A stretch of 7,241 nucleotides of DNA, taken from Caldifarciminota bacterium. GTDB taxonomy: Bacteria; Hydrothermota; Hydrothermia; S141-80. The translations under genes and the position numbers were made by a program. Shown here in pieces: positions 1 to 5,940 of this stretch (position 1 is its first letter; each line of letters opens with the position of its first letter). Location of the stretch: contig JALUJC010000311.1 in the NCBI GenBank assembly GCA_027053375.1, positions 1-7,241 on the forward strand, in the 5' to 3' direction. A model generated the notes under the pieces. The model was not told the origin of the DNA. It saw only the letters and a program-made list of their open reading frames with translations, and did not search any database.

Positions 1-1
1 A

Positions 2-433
2 GAGGTGATTCAGGCATGGGAAAAGCGACGCAAGCAGGAGCGCGGGTCCAGACTCCGATCCTTACCGCGAAGCCTTCCGGCCCTCCTGCGGGCACAGAAG
101 GTGGGGGAGCGTGCGGCCCGGGAGGGATTTGACTGGCCGGATGCCCGATCAGCCTGGGCAAAAGTGGAAGAAGAACTTCAGGAAATGGCGCAGGAACAGG
201 ACGAACAGCGGTTGATGGAAGAAACGGGAGACCTTCTGTTTGCCCTGACACAGTGGATGCGGCTCAAAGGATGGAATGCGGAGTGGTTGCTCCAGCAGGC
301 CACCGACAAGTTCATCCAGCGATATGAACACATGCAGGCGCTTATTCGCCAGGATGGACGGGACCCGGCCCATCTGGATCTGGATACGCTGGAACGCTAC
401 TGGCAGCAGACCAAAAAGCATGGCGGTCATTGA
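2..433 (+). CDS. mazG: MazG-type nucleoside triphosphate pyrophosphohydrolase, C-terminal part (5' end outside window)
   Basis: MazG enzymes hydrolyse (d)NTPs to the monophosphate and pyrophosphate in the cytoplasm, clearing aberrant nucleotides and affecting stringent-response nucleotide pools. The reading frame is already open at base 2, so the gene starts outside the window. A GTG at 5 is probably internal, because the text around it (VIQAWEKRRKQERG) resembles the linker before the second MazG domain. Counting that codon as residue 1, the sequence then shows the SLPALLRAQKVGERAAREGF stretch (23-42), the metal-binding EEEL helix (55-58) and the EETGDLLFAL helix (72-81) with its acidic pair. 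The RYEHMQ...LDTLERYWQQTKK tail is typical of the family C-terminus. About 143 residues are visible, consistent with the C-terminal half of a roughly 260-residue protein. Its last 14 bases overlap the start of the ABC ATPase gene, which suggests co-transcription. The family call is firm; the exact substrate is not visible. Confidence 0.9.
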   Translation, partial: EVIQAWEKRRKQERGSRLRSLPRSLPALLRAQKVGERAAREGFDWPDARSAWAKVEEELQEMAQEQDEQRLMEETGDLLFALTQWMRLKGWNAEWLLQQATDKFIQRYEHMQALIRQDGRDPAHLDLDTLERYWQQTKKHGGH

Positions 434-1412
434 GACCCGAAACCTCACCAAAATCTACCGGGTGGCCAGAAAAGCCCCTGGATGGCTGGGCAGCCTGAGG
501 CATTTCTTCCGCCGGGAAGTTCAGGACATCGTGGCGGTTCGCGACCTGACCTTCACCATTGAAGGCGGGGAGGTGGTTGGGTTCCTTGGCCCCAATGGTG
601 CAGGGAAAACCACCACGCTCAAGATGCTAACAGGGCTGATTCACCCCACCTCCGGTGAGGTTCGTGTGGCTGGATTTTCCCCCTGGAAACGGGAGACAGC
701 TTTCCTTCGCAACATCTCCCTGGTCATGGGGCAGAAACAGCAGCTGATCTGGGATCTCCCCGCGCTGGACTCCCTGCGCATCAACGCGGTGGTGTATGGA
801 CTGGAGGAGACCACTTTTCGGCACCGGGTGGCGGAACTGTCTGAATTGCTGGAGATTCAACACATCCTGAACCAGCCCGTGCGAAAACTCTCGCTGGGGG
901 AGCGGATGAAGGCCGAACTCCTGGCCGCGCTTCTGCACTTCCCCCGGATTCTCTTTCTGGACGAACCCACCCTGGGGCTGGACGTGAATGCCCAGGCCGC
1001 CATTCGTCAATTCCTCCGGGCATACAACGAGCGGTATGGTGCCACCATGATCCTCACCAGCCACTATATGGCCGACATCTCTGCCCTCTGCGAACGGGTG
1101 ATCCTGATTCACCAGGGCACGGTATGGTACGACGGTCCCCTCTCCGGACTCCTGGAAAAGTTCGCACCCTACAGGGAAATCCGGGTGGAATTTCACCAGC
1201 CAATCGCCCGGGAGAATCTCCAGCGCTTCGGGGAAGTGGAACGTGTGGAGGGCCGTCGCGCTCACCTGATCGTACGCAGAAAAGACGTGACAGACGTGGT
1301 GGCGCAGATGCTGCGGAACTTTCCGGTGATGGACCTCACCATCCAGGATCCACCCATTGAGGAGATCATCCGAAGGGTTTTTGCGCTTCCCGGCCATTCC
1401 CCGGTCCCATGA
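420..1412 (+). CDS. ABC-2 type transporter ATP-binding protein (COG4586-like)
   Basis: This is a 330-residue cytoplasmic ATPase that should drive the two membrane proteins encoded directly downstream. All nucleotide-binding motifs are intact: Walker A GPNGAGKT (57-64), Q-loop Gln105, signature LSLGE (157-161), Walker B ILFLDEPT (177-184, catalytic Glu182), D-loop LGLD (185-188) and switch His215. The stretch GQKQQLIWDLPALDS (104-118), next to the Q-loop, is characteristic of the COG4586 subgroup that pairs with COG4587 and COG3694 permeases. About 100 residues after the H-loop form a C-terminal extension, as in other ABC-2 ATPases. ATG 420 is chosen because MAVIETRNLTKIY is the standard beginning of the domain; an earlier ATG in frame (276) would add 48 non-homologous residues inside mazG. 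No clear ribosome binding site precedes it, so coupling to mazG translation is likely. Substrate and direction are not shown by the sequence; export is usual for ABC-2 systems. Confidence 0.93.
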   Translation: MAVIETRNLTKIYRVARKAPGWLGSLRHFFRREVQDIVAVRDLTFTIEGGEVVGFLGPNGAGKTTTLKMLTGLIHPTSGEVRVAGFSPWKRETAFLRNISLVMGQKQQLIWDLPALDSLRINAVVYGLEETTFRHRVAELSELLEIQHILNQPVRKLSLGERMKAELLAALLHFPRILFLDEPTLGLDVNAQAAIRQFLRAYNERYGATMILTSHYMADISALCERVILIHQGTVWYDGPLSGLLEKFAPYREIRVEFHQPIARENLQRFGEVERVEGRRAHLIVRRKDVTDVVAQMLRNFPVMDLTIQDPPIEEIIRRVFALPGHSPVP

Positions 1413-2197
1413 AACGCTGGATCCGAACGCTCCGAACCTTTCTGGGCGTGTACTACGCCTACATGCTGGAGTATCGCTCCGAGATCTATCTCTGGGCCCT
1501 GGCCGGCGTTTTTCCCTTTATCCTGATGGGGGTATGGATCCGGGCTGCGGAAAGCGGTCACTTTGGATGGGAACCGGTGCGTTTTGCCCGGTACTTTTTT
1601 GCGGTGTACCTCACCCGGCAACTCACCGTGGTGTGGGTGATCTATGAGTTTGAGGAGACCGTCCTGAAAGGAACCCTGTCCTTCTATCTTCTCCAGCCGG
1701 TGCCCGTGGTGCTCCGCTTCCTCTCCTCCCACCTTTCCGAACGCCTGGCCCGTCTTCCCTTCATGCTGGCCCTGACCCTGTTCTTTTTCCTTCTCTATCC
1801 CCGGGCTTTCTGGATTCCCGATCCACGCCACATCCTTTCCTTCCTGATCCTGGTCACCCTCGCTTTTGGGTTGCGTTTTTTGATCCAGTACACCCTGTCC
1901 ATGCTGGCTTTCTGGACGGAACGGGCAGCTTCTGTGGACGAGTTTTTCTTTCTGGCCTATCTTTTTCTCTCCGGGATGATTGCCCCTCTGGACGTCTTTC
2001 CTGAGGGATTGCGGCGCTTCCTGATGTGGACCCCCTTTCCCTACATGCTCTACACCCCGGCCCGGGCGCTCATGGGTGGCACCGTCCCCTGGAATCAGGT
2101 TCTCCCGGTGATCGCGCTCTGGGGGCTCTTTTTCTGGGGACTGTACCGGATCCTGTGGACCCGCGGACTCCGTCACTATTCCGGGATGGGGGCATGA
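1409..2197 (+). CDS. ABC-2 type transporter permease (COG4587-like)
   Basis: A 262-residue inner-membrane protein, the first of two permeases paired with the upstream ATPase. About six hydrophobic segments can be read, near residues 27-45, 61-79, 115-131, 141-168, 178-194 and 230-250. An amphipathic, charged N-terminus (MKRWIRTLRTFLGVYYAYMLEYR) precedes them, as in ABC-2 permeases that contact their ATPase through an N-terminal helix. The motif EETVLKGTLSFYLLQPV (82-98) has a counterpart in the next permease (YGTLDFILLKPV), so the two are distant paralogues and probably form a heterodimer. The start overlaps the ATPase stop by four bases (ATGA at 1409-1412), and there is no good Shine-Dalgarno sequence, so it is probably translated by reinitiation. 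Fold and partnership are well supported; the substrate is unknown. Confidence 0.87.
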   Translation: MKRWIRTLRTFLGVYYAYMLEYRSEIYLWALAGVFPFILMGVWIRAAESGHFGWEPVRFARYFFAVYLTRQLTVVWVIYEFEETVLKGTLSFYLLQPVPVVLRFLSSHLSERLARLPFMLALTLFFFLLYPRAFWIPDPRHILSFLILVTLAFGLRFLIQYTLSMLAFWTERAASVDEFFFLAYLFLSGMIAPLDVFPEGLRRFLMWTPFPYMLYTPARALMGGTVPWNQVLPVIALWGLFFWGLYRILWTRGLRHYSGMGA

Positions 2198-2982
2198 AAC
2201 GGTACCTTCGCCTGCTCGCGCTGTTCTGGAGCACCTCGGTGGCCCAGGAGATGGAGTACCGGCTCAACTTCCTGCTGGCCCTGCTGTCCAGTCTGGGAAG
2301 CGCCGCCGGCGGCCTGTTCGGTCTATCCCTGTTCTACCGCGCGGGTCATGCGCTGAGTGGATGGACCTATCCGGAAGCGGTGGCGGTCCTGGGGGTTTTC
2401 ACGCTTCTCCAGGCTTTTTCGCGTGCCCTGCTGTTTCCGAACCTCAACCGGATTGTGGATCACGTGCAGTACGGTACCCTGGATTTTATCCTTCTCAAAC
2501 CGGTGGACAGCCAGTTCTGGATCTCCCTTCGTATCCTTTCGCCCTGGGCCCTGCCCGATGCCCTGATGGGCAGCCTTCTTCTGATGTGGGCCACCTGGCA
2601 GCTGAAACGGTCTTTCCTTTCGCTGATGGGTGCGCTCCCGGCAATTCTTGCCGGGATTCTGATCCTCTATGGCCTGTGGTTTTTTCTGGCTTCCCTGACC
2701 ATCTGGTTCGTAAAGATCTACAACGTGACCTATGTTCTGCAGAGTTTCCTGGAGGCAGGCCGATTCCCCATCGGGGCGTATCCTGCTCTGTTTCGCTGGT
2801 TCTTCACCTTCGTGCTCCCCGTGGCTTTTCTCACCACCGTTCCCGCACGTCAGGTGGTGGGACGAACGGCCGGGCACGTGGGCTCTCTGGTCATGGCCTG
2901 GGGGCTGGGACTTCTCCTTTTTGCAGGTTCCCGGATGTTCTGGCGGTTCGCACTCCGGTTCTACACCAGCGCATCCAGCTGA
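2194..2982 (+). CDS. ABC-2 type transporter permease (COG3694 / ABC2_membrane_6-like)
   Basis: The second inner-membrane subunit, also 262 residues, completes the ATPase-permease-permease set. Hydrophobic segments lie near 25-48, 60-80, 116-134, 144-173, 198-216 and 228-248. The motif QYGTLDFILLKPVDSQFW (92-109) and the AFLTTVPARQVVGR stretch (211-224), after a FPIGAYPALFR loop, fit the PF06182-type ABC-2 permease family. ATG 2194 overlaps the previous stop codon (ATGA), has a G-rich stretch just upstream, and begins MKRYLRLLALFW, closely matching the start of the first permease. A longer in-frame start at 2026 would add 56 Pro/Gly/Arg-rich residues lying within the first permease gene, so it was not used. 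The stop codon is three bases from the stop of the convergent gene. The cargo cannot be read from the sequence. Confidence 0.88.
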   Translation: MKRYLRLLALFWSTSVAQEMEYRLNFLLALLSSLGSAAGGLFGLSLFYRAGHALSGWTYPEAVAVLGVFTLLQAFSRALLFPNLNRIVDHVQYGTLDFILLKPVDSQFWISLRILSPWALPDALMGSLLLMWATWQLKRSFLSLMGALPAILAGILILYGLWFFLASLTIWFVKIYNVTYVLQSFLEAGRFPIGAYPALFRWFFTFVLPVAFLTTVPARQVVGRTAGHVGSLVMAWGLGLLLFAGSRMFWRFALRFYTSASS

Positions 2983-2990
2983 TGATCAGC
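2978..2990. repeat. 13-bp palindrome containing both convergent stop codons
   Basis: The sequence GCTGATGATCAGC has six-base arms around a central G. The TGA stop of the + strand permease (2980-2982) and the TGA stop of the - strand binding-protein gene (read on + as TCA, 2986-2988) sit symmetrically in the two arms. It may be chance in so short a spacer, or it may contribute to a 3'-end structure together with the hairpin just to the right. No T-run follows on either strand, so it is not a classical intrinsic terminator. Confidence 0.5.
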
Positions 2991-4251
2991 GGCGATGGCG
3001 CAGCGCTTTTCGTATGCGCACCGCCATCTGCCGAACGGCCTGCTCCGCTGTCCATTCACCGGTCAGCACCCGGTGAACTGCATCGTAGATGGCCTGGCTC
3101 ACCCGGTTGTACCGGCGCCCTGTCACGCTGGACGGGCGGGCCACCGCAGAGGTGAGCACCTTTCGGGCCACTGTCCACCAGGGGTGCATCCTCTGCACCT
3201 CCGGATCCTCATACACGGAACGCCTTGTGGGGAGCAGACTCATCTCCCGCGCCCGTTGCTTCTGGAGGGCCGCAGAAGTCAGGTAGCGCACCAGGGCCAC
3301 CGCCTGCTCCGGATGCCGGCTGTACCGGGAAACCATCAACTGCCATCCACCCAGGGTGGCGGCGTGGCGTCCGCCGGGTTCCGCACTCCGGGGAAGAACC
3401 GCCACGGCAAACTTCCCGCGAACCGGGCTCCCGGATGAAGACAGCAACGCATAGGCATAGGGCCAGTTGCGCATGAACAGTACATGTCCATTCTGGAACA
3501 GATTCCGGGCATCCTCCTCAATGTAAGCGGTTACCCCCGGAGGACTGATCCAGCCCACCCACCGCCGGGCACGCGCCAGGGCTTTCACCACCTGTGGATT
3601 TTCCAGGGTCACCCTTCCCCCCGTATCCACGAAGGTGCCGCCCCCATGGGAAGCCACCCATTCCAGCGCATTGCAGGTCAACCCTTCATACCGCTGCCCC
3701 TGCCAGACAAAACCCCAGAAGTCCCGGTCGCCCCGTGCACGCTCGCCCTTCTGAACACGTTCTGCCATGGCTTCCAGTTCCGACCAGGTCCGGGGGGGAT
3801 GGTCATAACCATAAGCCTGCAGAAGGTCCCTGCGATAATAGAGCAACCCGGCATCGGCATAGAAAGGAAGGGCCACCAGCTTCCCTTCCACCCGGTTATT
3901 CTGGAGGTAGACCGGGAAGAAATCCCGGAGATCGGCCGTGTCCACGTAAGGGGTCAGATCCAGCGCATGCGGGGCCGCCAGCGCAGGCCAGATCACGTCA
4001 ATGGTGTACACATCAATGTCCGGACTCCGTGCAGCCCAGTACTGCTGGAACAGAGCCAGTCGCTCATCCGATTTGGCCGGTGTATCAATATATTCCAGCT
4101 GTATTCCCTGCTGCCTGGCCCAGGCCTCCGCAACCCGGCGTGTCCACGCGCCAATTCCTCCCACCGCGGAGGAGGGACCGGCCAGTCGCAACACCACCGG
4201 ATCTTTACCCGGGAACGCGCCCAGCAATGCAAACCACAGGACCAGGTTCAT
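2986..4251 (-). CDS. Sugar ABC transporter substrate-binding protein, trehalose/maltose-binding (ThuE/LpqY-like) group
   Basis: A 421-residue family 1 extracellular solute-binding protein, expected to bind a sugar outside the inner membrane and deliver it to an ABC importer. Group-typical stretches are DVYTIDVIWPALAAPHALDL (80-99), KLVALPFYADAGLLYYRRDL (124-143), GFVWQGQRYEGLTCNALEW (180-198), FMRNWPYAYAL (259-269) and LGGWQLMVSRYSRHPEQAV (300-318). The whole mature domain is present. The N-terminus is a short hydrophobic segment (LVLWFALLGAF, 3-13) that would serve as a signal peptide, but the n-region has no Lys or Arg and there is no lipobox cysteine. ATG 4251 is preferred: GGAG lies 8 bases upstream, the start overlaps the upstream stop (ATGA), and the frame upstream reaches a TAA at 4288-4290 with no ATG, GTG or TTG. 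No importer permease or ATPase is adjacent. The preferred sugar cannot be decided here. Confidence 0.88.
   Translation of the reverse strand: MNLVLWFALLGAFPGKDPVVLRLAGPSSAVGGIGAWTRRVAEAWARQQGIQLEYIDTPAKSDERLALFQQYWAARSPDIDVYTIDVIWPALAAPHALDLTPYVDTADLRDFFPVYLQNNRVEGKLVALPFYADAGLLYYRRDLLQAYGYDHPPRTWSELEAMAERVQKGERARGDRDFWGFVWQGQRYEGLTCNALEWVASHGGGTFVDTGGRVTLENPQVVKALARARRWVGWISPPGVTAYIEEDARNLFQNGHVLFMRNWPYAYALLSSSGSPVRGKFAVAVLPRSAEPGGRHAATLGGWQLMVSRYSRHPEQAVALVRYLTSAALQKQRAREMSLLPTRRSVYEDPEVQRMHPWWTVARKVLTSAVARPSSVTGRRYNRVSQAIYDAVHRVLTGEWTAEQAVRQMAVRIRKALRHRR
2994..3028. other. Hairpin at the convergent operon ends; possible 3'-end or terminator structure
   Basis: GATGGCG (2994-3000) pairs perfectly with CGCCATC (3022-3028). 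After a 2x2 mismatch, GCGC (3003-3006) pairs with GCGC (3016-3019), closing a 9-base loop. That is 11 pairs in 35 bases, starting 12 bases after the permease stop codon. It lies within the last codons of the - strand gene, encoding an Arg-rich tail. There is no U-tract on either side, so a Rho-independent terminator is not shown; a stabilising 3' stem-loop or coincidence from coding constraint are alternatives. A smaller dyad, GCCGAACGGC, follows at 3030-3039. Confidence 0.4.
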
Positions 4252-4574
4252 CCCCTTTGCTCCAGATATGCGTGAAGTCGCTGCATTTTACCTGTCGGAT
4301 CCGCATCCCGATCTCTCCAGGCGTCCAGTTTGATCACCACCGAAACCCGTTCCACCCCTTCTTCAAACAGGCGGTTCTGCATCCGCGCGACCGCTTCCGC
4401 CAGCACAGGCCAGGTTCCCACCAGCGTGGTAAACATGGGGCCCATCTGAACCTCCAGATCCAGCCCCTCCAGCGCACGCAGGGCCATCGCCACATACCTC
4501 CCCACATGGGCGCCCTTCCCCACAGGGGCAATGCTGATCGCCATCATCTGCCGACGTTTTTCCGCTTTGTTCAT
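4248..4574 (-). CDS. MTH1187/YkoF-family (thiamine-binding fold, PF01910/DUF77) small protein
   Basis: A 108-residue cytoplasmic protein with the alpha/beta fold known from MTH1187 and from B. subtilis YkoF, where two such domains bind thiamine or its pyrimidine moiety. Recognisable parts are the first strand AISIAPVGKGAHVGRYV (12-28), GPMFTTLVG (45-53), the helix LAEAVARMQNRLFEEGV (58-74) and the strand RVSVVIKLDAWRD (76-88). Many homologues have Thr-Ile-Glu-Gly in the third element; here it reads Thr-Leu-Val-Gly (50-53), so the glutamate is missing. The start at 4574 is chosen because GGAGG (cctcc at 4582-4586 on +) sits seven bases upstream and the ATG overlaps the DUF167 stop (ATGA). An earlier ATG at 4592 lies before that site. 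It is coupled to the solute-binding gene downstream. Ligand binding in this protein is inferred from the family only. Confidence 0.83.
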   Translation of the reverse strand: MNKAEKRRQMMAISIAPVGKGAHVGRYVAMALRALEGLDLEVQMGPMFTTLVGTWPVLAEAVARMQNRLFEEGVERVSVVIKLDAWRDRDADPTGKMQRLHAYLEQRG

Positions 4575-4855
4575 GGTTGTGCCTCCATCCATCCAAGGAC
4601 CGTATCCAGGATCTCCTCCCGCACCTGAATGGACTTTTTCCGGGATCGCCGGCTGGAGGGGGCCACGCGAAGATCATCCGGACCGATCCCCAGCATTTTT
4701 CGCAGAAAGCGTTCCAGTTCCCGGTTGGCACGGTCCTGGCGCGCCTCTGCCGCAACCTCCACCTTGAGGGTGTCGGGAGCGGCGCGAGACCGGATGCGCG
4801 TGCGGGATGCGCCCGGTCGCACCTGAACATAAAAGGCATGGACCCACCGGCTCAT
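4571..4855 (-). CDS. DUF167 / YggU-family protein
   Basis: A 94-residue protein of the conserved DUF167 (YggU) family, which has a known fold but no settled function. The family pattern is visible: FYVQVRPGASRTRI (8-21), LKVEVAAEARQDRANRELERF (30-50) and, near the end, SRRSRKKSIQVR (68-79), matching the usual Gly-x-x-Ser-Arg-x-Lys-x-hydrophobic ending. Position 41 is Asp where homologues usually have Gly (GxAN becomes DRAN). ATG 4855 overlaps the fmt stop by four bases and gives the normal family length; the G-rich run upstream is a weak ribosome binding site, so coupling to fmt is likely. YggU genes often sit beside housekeeping genes, so the location here says little about function. Confidence 0.85.
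   Translation of the reverse strand: MSRWVHAFYVQVRPGASRTRIRSRAAPDTLKVEVAAEARQDRANRELERFLRKMLGIGPDDLRVAPSSRRSRKKSIQVREEILDTVLGWMEAQP
4582..4586 (-). promoter_or_regulatory. Ribosome binding site deciding the start of the thiamine-fold gene
   Basis: On the - strand this reads GGAGG, seven bases before the ATG at 4574. It favours that start over the in-frame ATG at 4592, which would lie upstream of the site. It is located inside the end of the DUF167 gene. Confidence 0.7.
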
Positions 4856-5775
4856 CGGCGATACCCCCGGAGAAAGGTGGCCACATCCATGGGTCGCCTT
4901 CCCTCCACCTGCAGTTCCAGGACCTCCAGCCAGGTTCCTGGATCCACCGTGCCAAACACCAGCCTGTCGCCATCCACCGCCATCTGCCCGGGGGACAGCG
5001 CAAAACGTGAAGGAATCAGCCGGACGCGCAACAATTTCCAGAGTTTTCCCTCCACCCGGGTGCGCGCACCCGGACGGGGAGAAAGCGCATGAATGTGGAA
5101 GACCACCTCACGGGGTGCACGATCCCATGCGATCCAGCGTTCTTCCGGCGTATATTTCTTCGCATAGGTGGGGGTTCCTTCCTGAGGATAGGGGGACAGG
5201 GGGTCGCCCACAGCCAGCCGCTGAAGCGCTCGATGCACCAGCGCGGCGCCCACTTCCACAAACCGGGGCCAGTGATCCCCCAGGGTCAGGGTCTCATCAT
5301 GGGGCCAGCCCCGCCGAAAGATCCAGGGTCCCGTATCCAGTCCCTCGTCCATCACCATCAGGGTAACCCCCACTTCCGCATCTCCGTGTTCCAGAGACCG
5401 CCGCATGGGGGCCGCACCCCGCCACCGGGGCAACAGGCTGGGGTGCACATTCAGGGGCCACAGACGCGGGAGTTCCAGCACAGCCTTTTTCAGAATCACG
5501 CCATAGTCGCACACCAGGAGAACATCCGGCTGGAGGGCTTCCAGCGCCTCCAGAACTTCTGGATCATGCGGCTTCCGTGTCTCCCACAGAGGCAATTCCC
5601 ACGCCCGGGCACGCGCCGCCTGGGGGGTGGGATGACGTTTCCGACCCCGTCCCCTGGGTGCGGGAGGGGTGGTCACCACCCCGGCCAGGGAGATGCCCCG
5701 GGACACAAGCGCCTCCATGACCGCGGCTCCGTACGGTCCACTGGACATATACAGCACGCGCAGTTCTTTGGACAT
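4852..5775 (-). CDS. fmt: Methionyl-tRNA formyltransferase
   Basis: This 307-residue cytoplasmic enzyme transfers a formyl group from 10-formyl-tetrahydrofolate to the amino group of Met-tRNAfMet for translation initiation. The catalytic core is intact: NVHPSLLPRWRGAAP (109-123) with Asn109 and His111, and VMDEGLDTG (141-149) with Asp147, spaced as in E. coli Fmt (Asn106, His108, Asp144). The C-terminal tRNA-binding domain follows a TPTYAKKYTPEERWIAW linker (201-217) and includes HALSPRPGARTRVEGKLWKL (229-248). Length is normal. The N-terminal motif is unusual: the common GTPEFA reads SSGPYG (11-16), and the TQPDRPAGRG segment reads TTPPAPRGRG (35-44). ATG 5775 fits the family start; the frame stays open far upstream only as antisense of the receptor gene. 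The ribosome binding site is weak. It is first in a four-gene coupled cluster; the common partner def is not adjacent. Confidence 0.92.
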   Translation of the reverse strand: MSKELRVLYMSSGPYGAAVMEALVSRGISLAGVVTTPPAPRGRGRKRHPTPQAARARAWELPLWETRKPHDPEVLEALEALQPDVLLVCDYGVILKKAVLELPRLWPLNVHPSLLPRWRGAAPMRRSLEHGDAEVGVTLMVMDEGLDTGPWIFRRGWPHDETLTLGDHWPRFVEVGAALVHRALQRLAVGDPLSPYPQEGTPTYAKKYTPEERWIAWDRAPREVVFHIHALSPRPGARTRVEGKLWKLLRVRLIPSRFALSPGQMAVDGDRLVFGTVDPGTWLEVLELQVEGRRPMDVATFLRGYRR

Positions 5776-5888
5776 GCCTAAAGGATGCGGAGCAGGGGAG
5801 AGATCATCAAGCGTCCGCGCGCGCCCCCTGGGTTCCTTCAGCCCCCCAGGGACTGCCGGGAAGCCGGCCATCCCCGTGACCGGATTCA

Positions 5889-5917
5889 TTGACGGTTCGT
5901 TTTTTTTTCCGTATATA
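5889..5917 (+). promoter_or_regulatory. Sigma-70-type promoter for the TonB-dependent receptor, with T9 run in the spacer
   Basis: A -35 element TTGACG (5889-5894, 5 of 6 consensus) and a -10 element TATATA (5912-5917, 4 of 6) are separated by exactly 17 bases. Transcription should begin near 5923-5926, giving a leader of only about 15-18 bases, which leaves no room for a riboswitch. The spacer contains nine consecutive T (5900-5908) in otherwise GC-rich DNA; a change in its length would move the spacing away from the optimum. Confidence 0.7.
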
Positions 5918-5928
5918 TGCACACGAAC

Positions 5929-5935
5929 AAGGAGG
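5929..5935 (+). promoter_or_regulatory. Strong Shine-Dalgarno sequence of the receptor gene
   Basis: AAGGAGG lies five bases before the ATG at 5941. It is the best ribosome binding site in the window and fixes the start of a frame that has no stop codon before the window ends. Confidence 0.85.
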
Positions 5936-5940
5936 GCTCC

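Larger units (their letters stand above)
5776..5940. other. Divergent intergenic region between fmt and the TonB-dependent receptor gene
   Basis: These 165 bases separate the start codons of two genes read in opposite directions. The right third holds the receptor promoter and ribosome binding site. The left part is GC-rich and contains two small dyads: CCCTGGG / CCCAGGG (5826-5832 and 5845-5851, 12-base loop) and GCCGG / CCGGC (5855-5859 and 5864-5868, 4-base loop). Either could be an operator, but neither has further support. I find no convincing -35/-10 pair for fmt on the - strand and no riboswitch consensus. Confidence 0.6.

Noticed and set aside
627..1397. 256-codon open frame on the - strand opposite the ABC ATPase
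   Set aside because: No motif is seen, while the + strand encodes a complete set of ABC ATPase motifs.
1262..2176. 304-codon open frame on the - strand opposite the ATPase and first permease
   Set aside because: The translation is a low-complexity Gly/Glu/Pro/His/Gln-rich mix with no recognisable domain, as expected opposite a membrane-protein gene. The + strand reading has family motifs.
4575..4592. Longer start of the thiamine-fold gene at 4592
   Set aside because: The GGAGG at 4582-4586 is placed correctly for ATG 4574 but lies after ATG 4592, and the ATGA overlap pattern of the cluster also favours 4574.
3594..4628. 344-codon open frame on the + strand opposite the solute-binding, thiamine-fold and DUF167 genes
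   Set aside because: It crosses three well-supported genes on the other strand and is Pro/Arg/His-rich with no domain pattern.
5826..5851. CCCTGGG / CCCAGGG inverted repeat as a terminator or operator
   Set aside because: A 7-bp stem with a 12-base loop and no T-run is not a terminator, and no second copy or known operator pattern supports regulatory use; it is mentioned only within the intergenic entry.
5776..5940. Possible TPP or cobalamin riboswitch, given the thiamine-fold gene and the TonB-dependent receptor
   Set aside because: No TPP or cobalamin consensus elements are visible. The receptor leader is too short, and the thiamine-fold gene has no leader of its own because it overlaps the previous gene.
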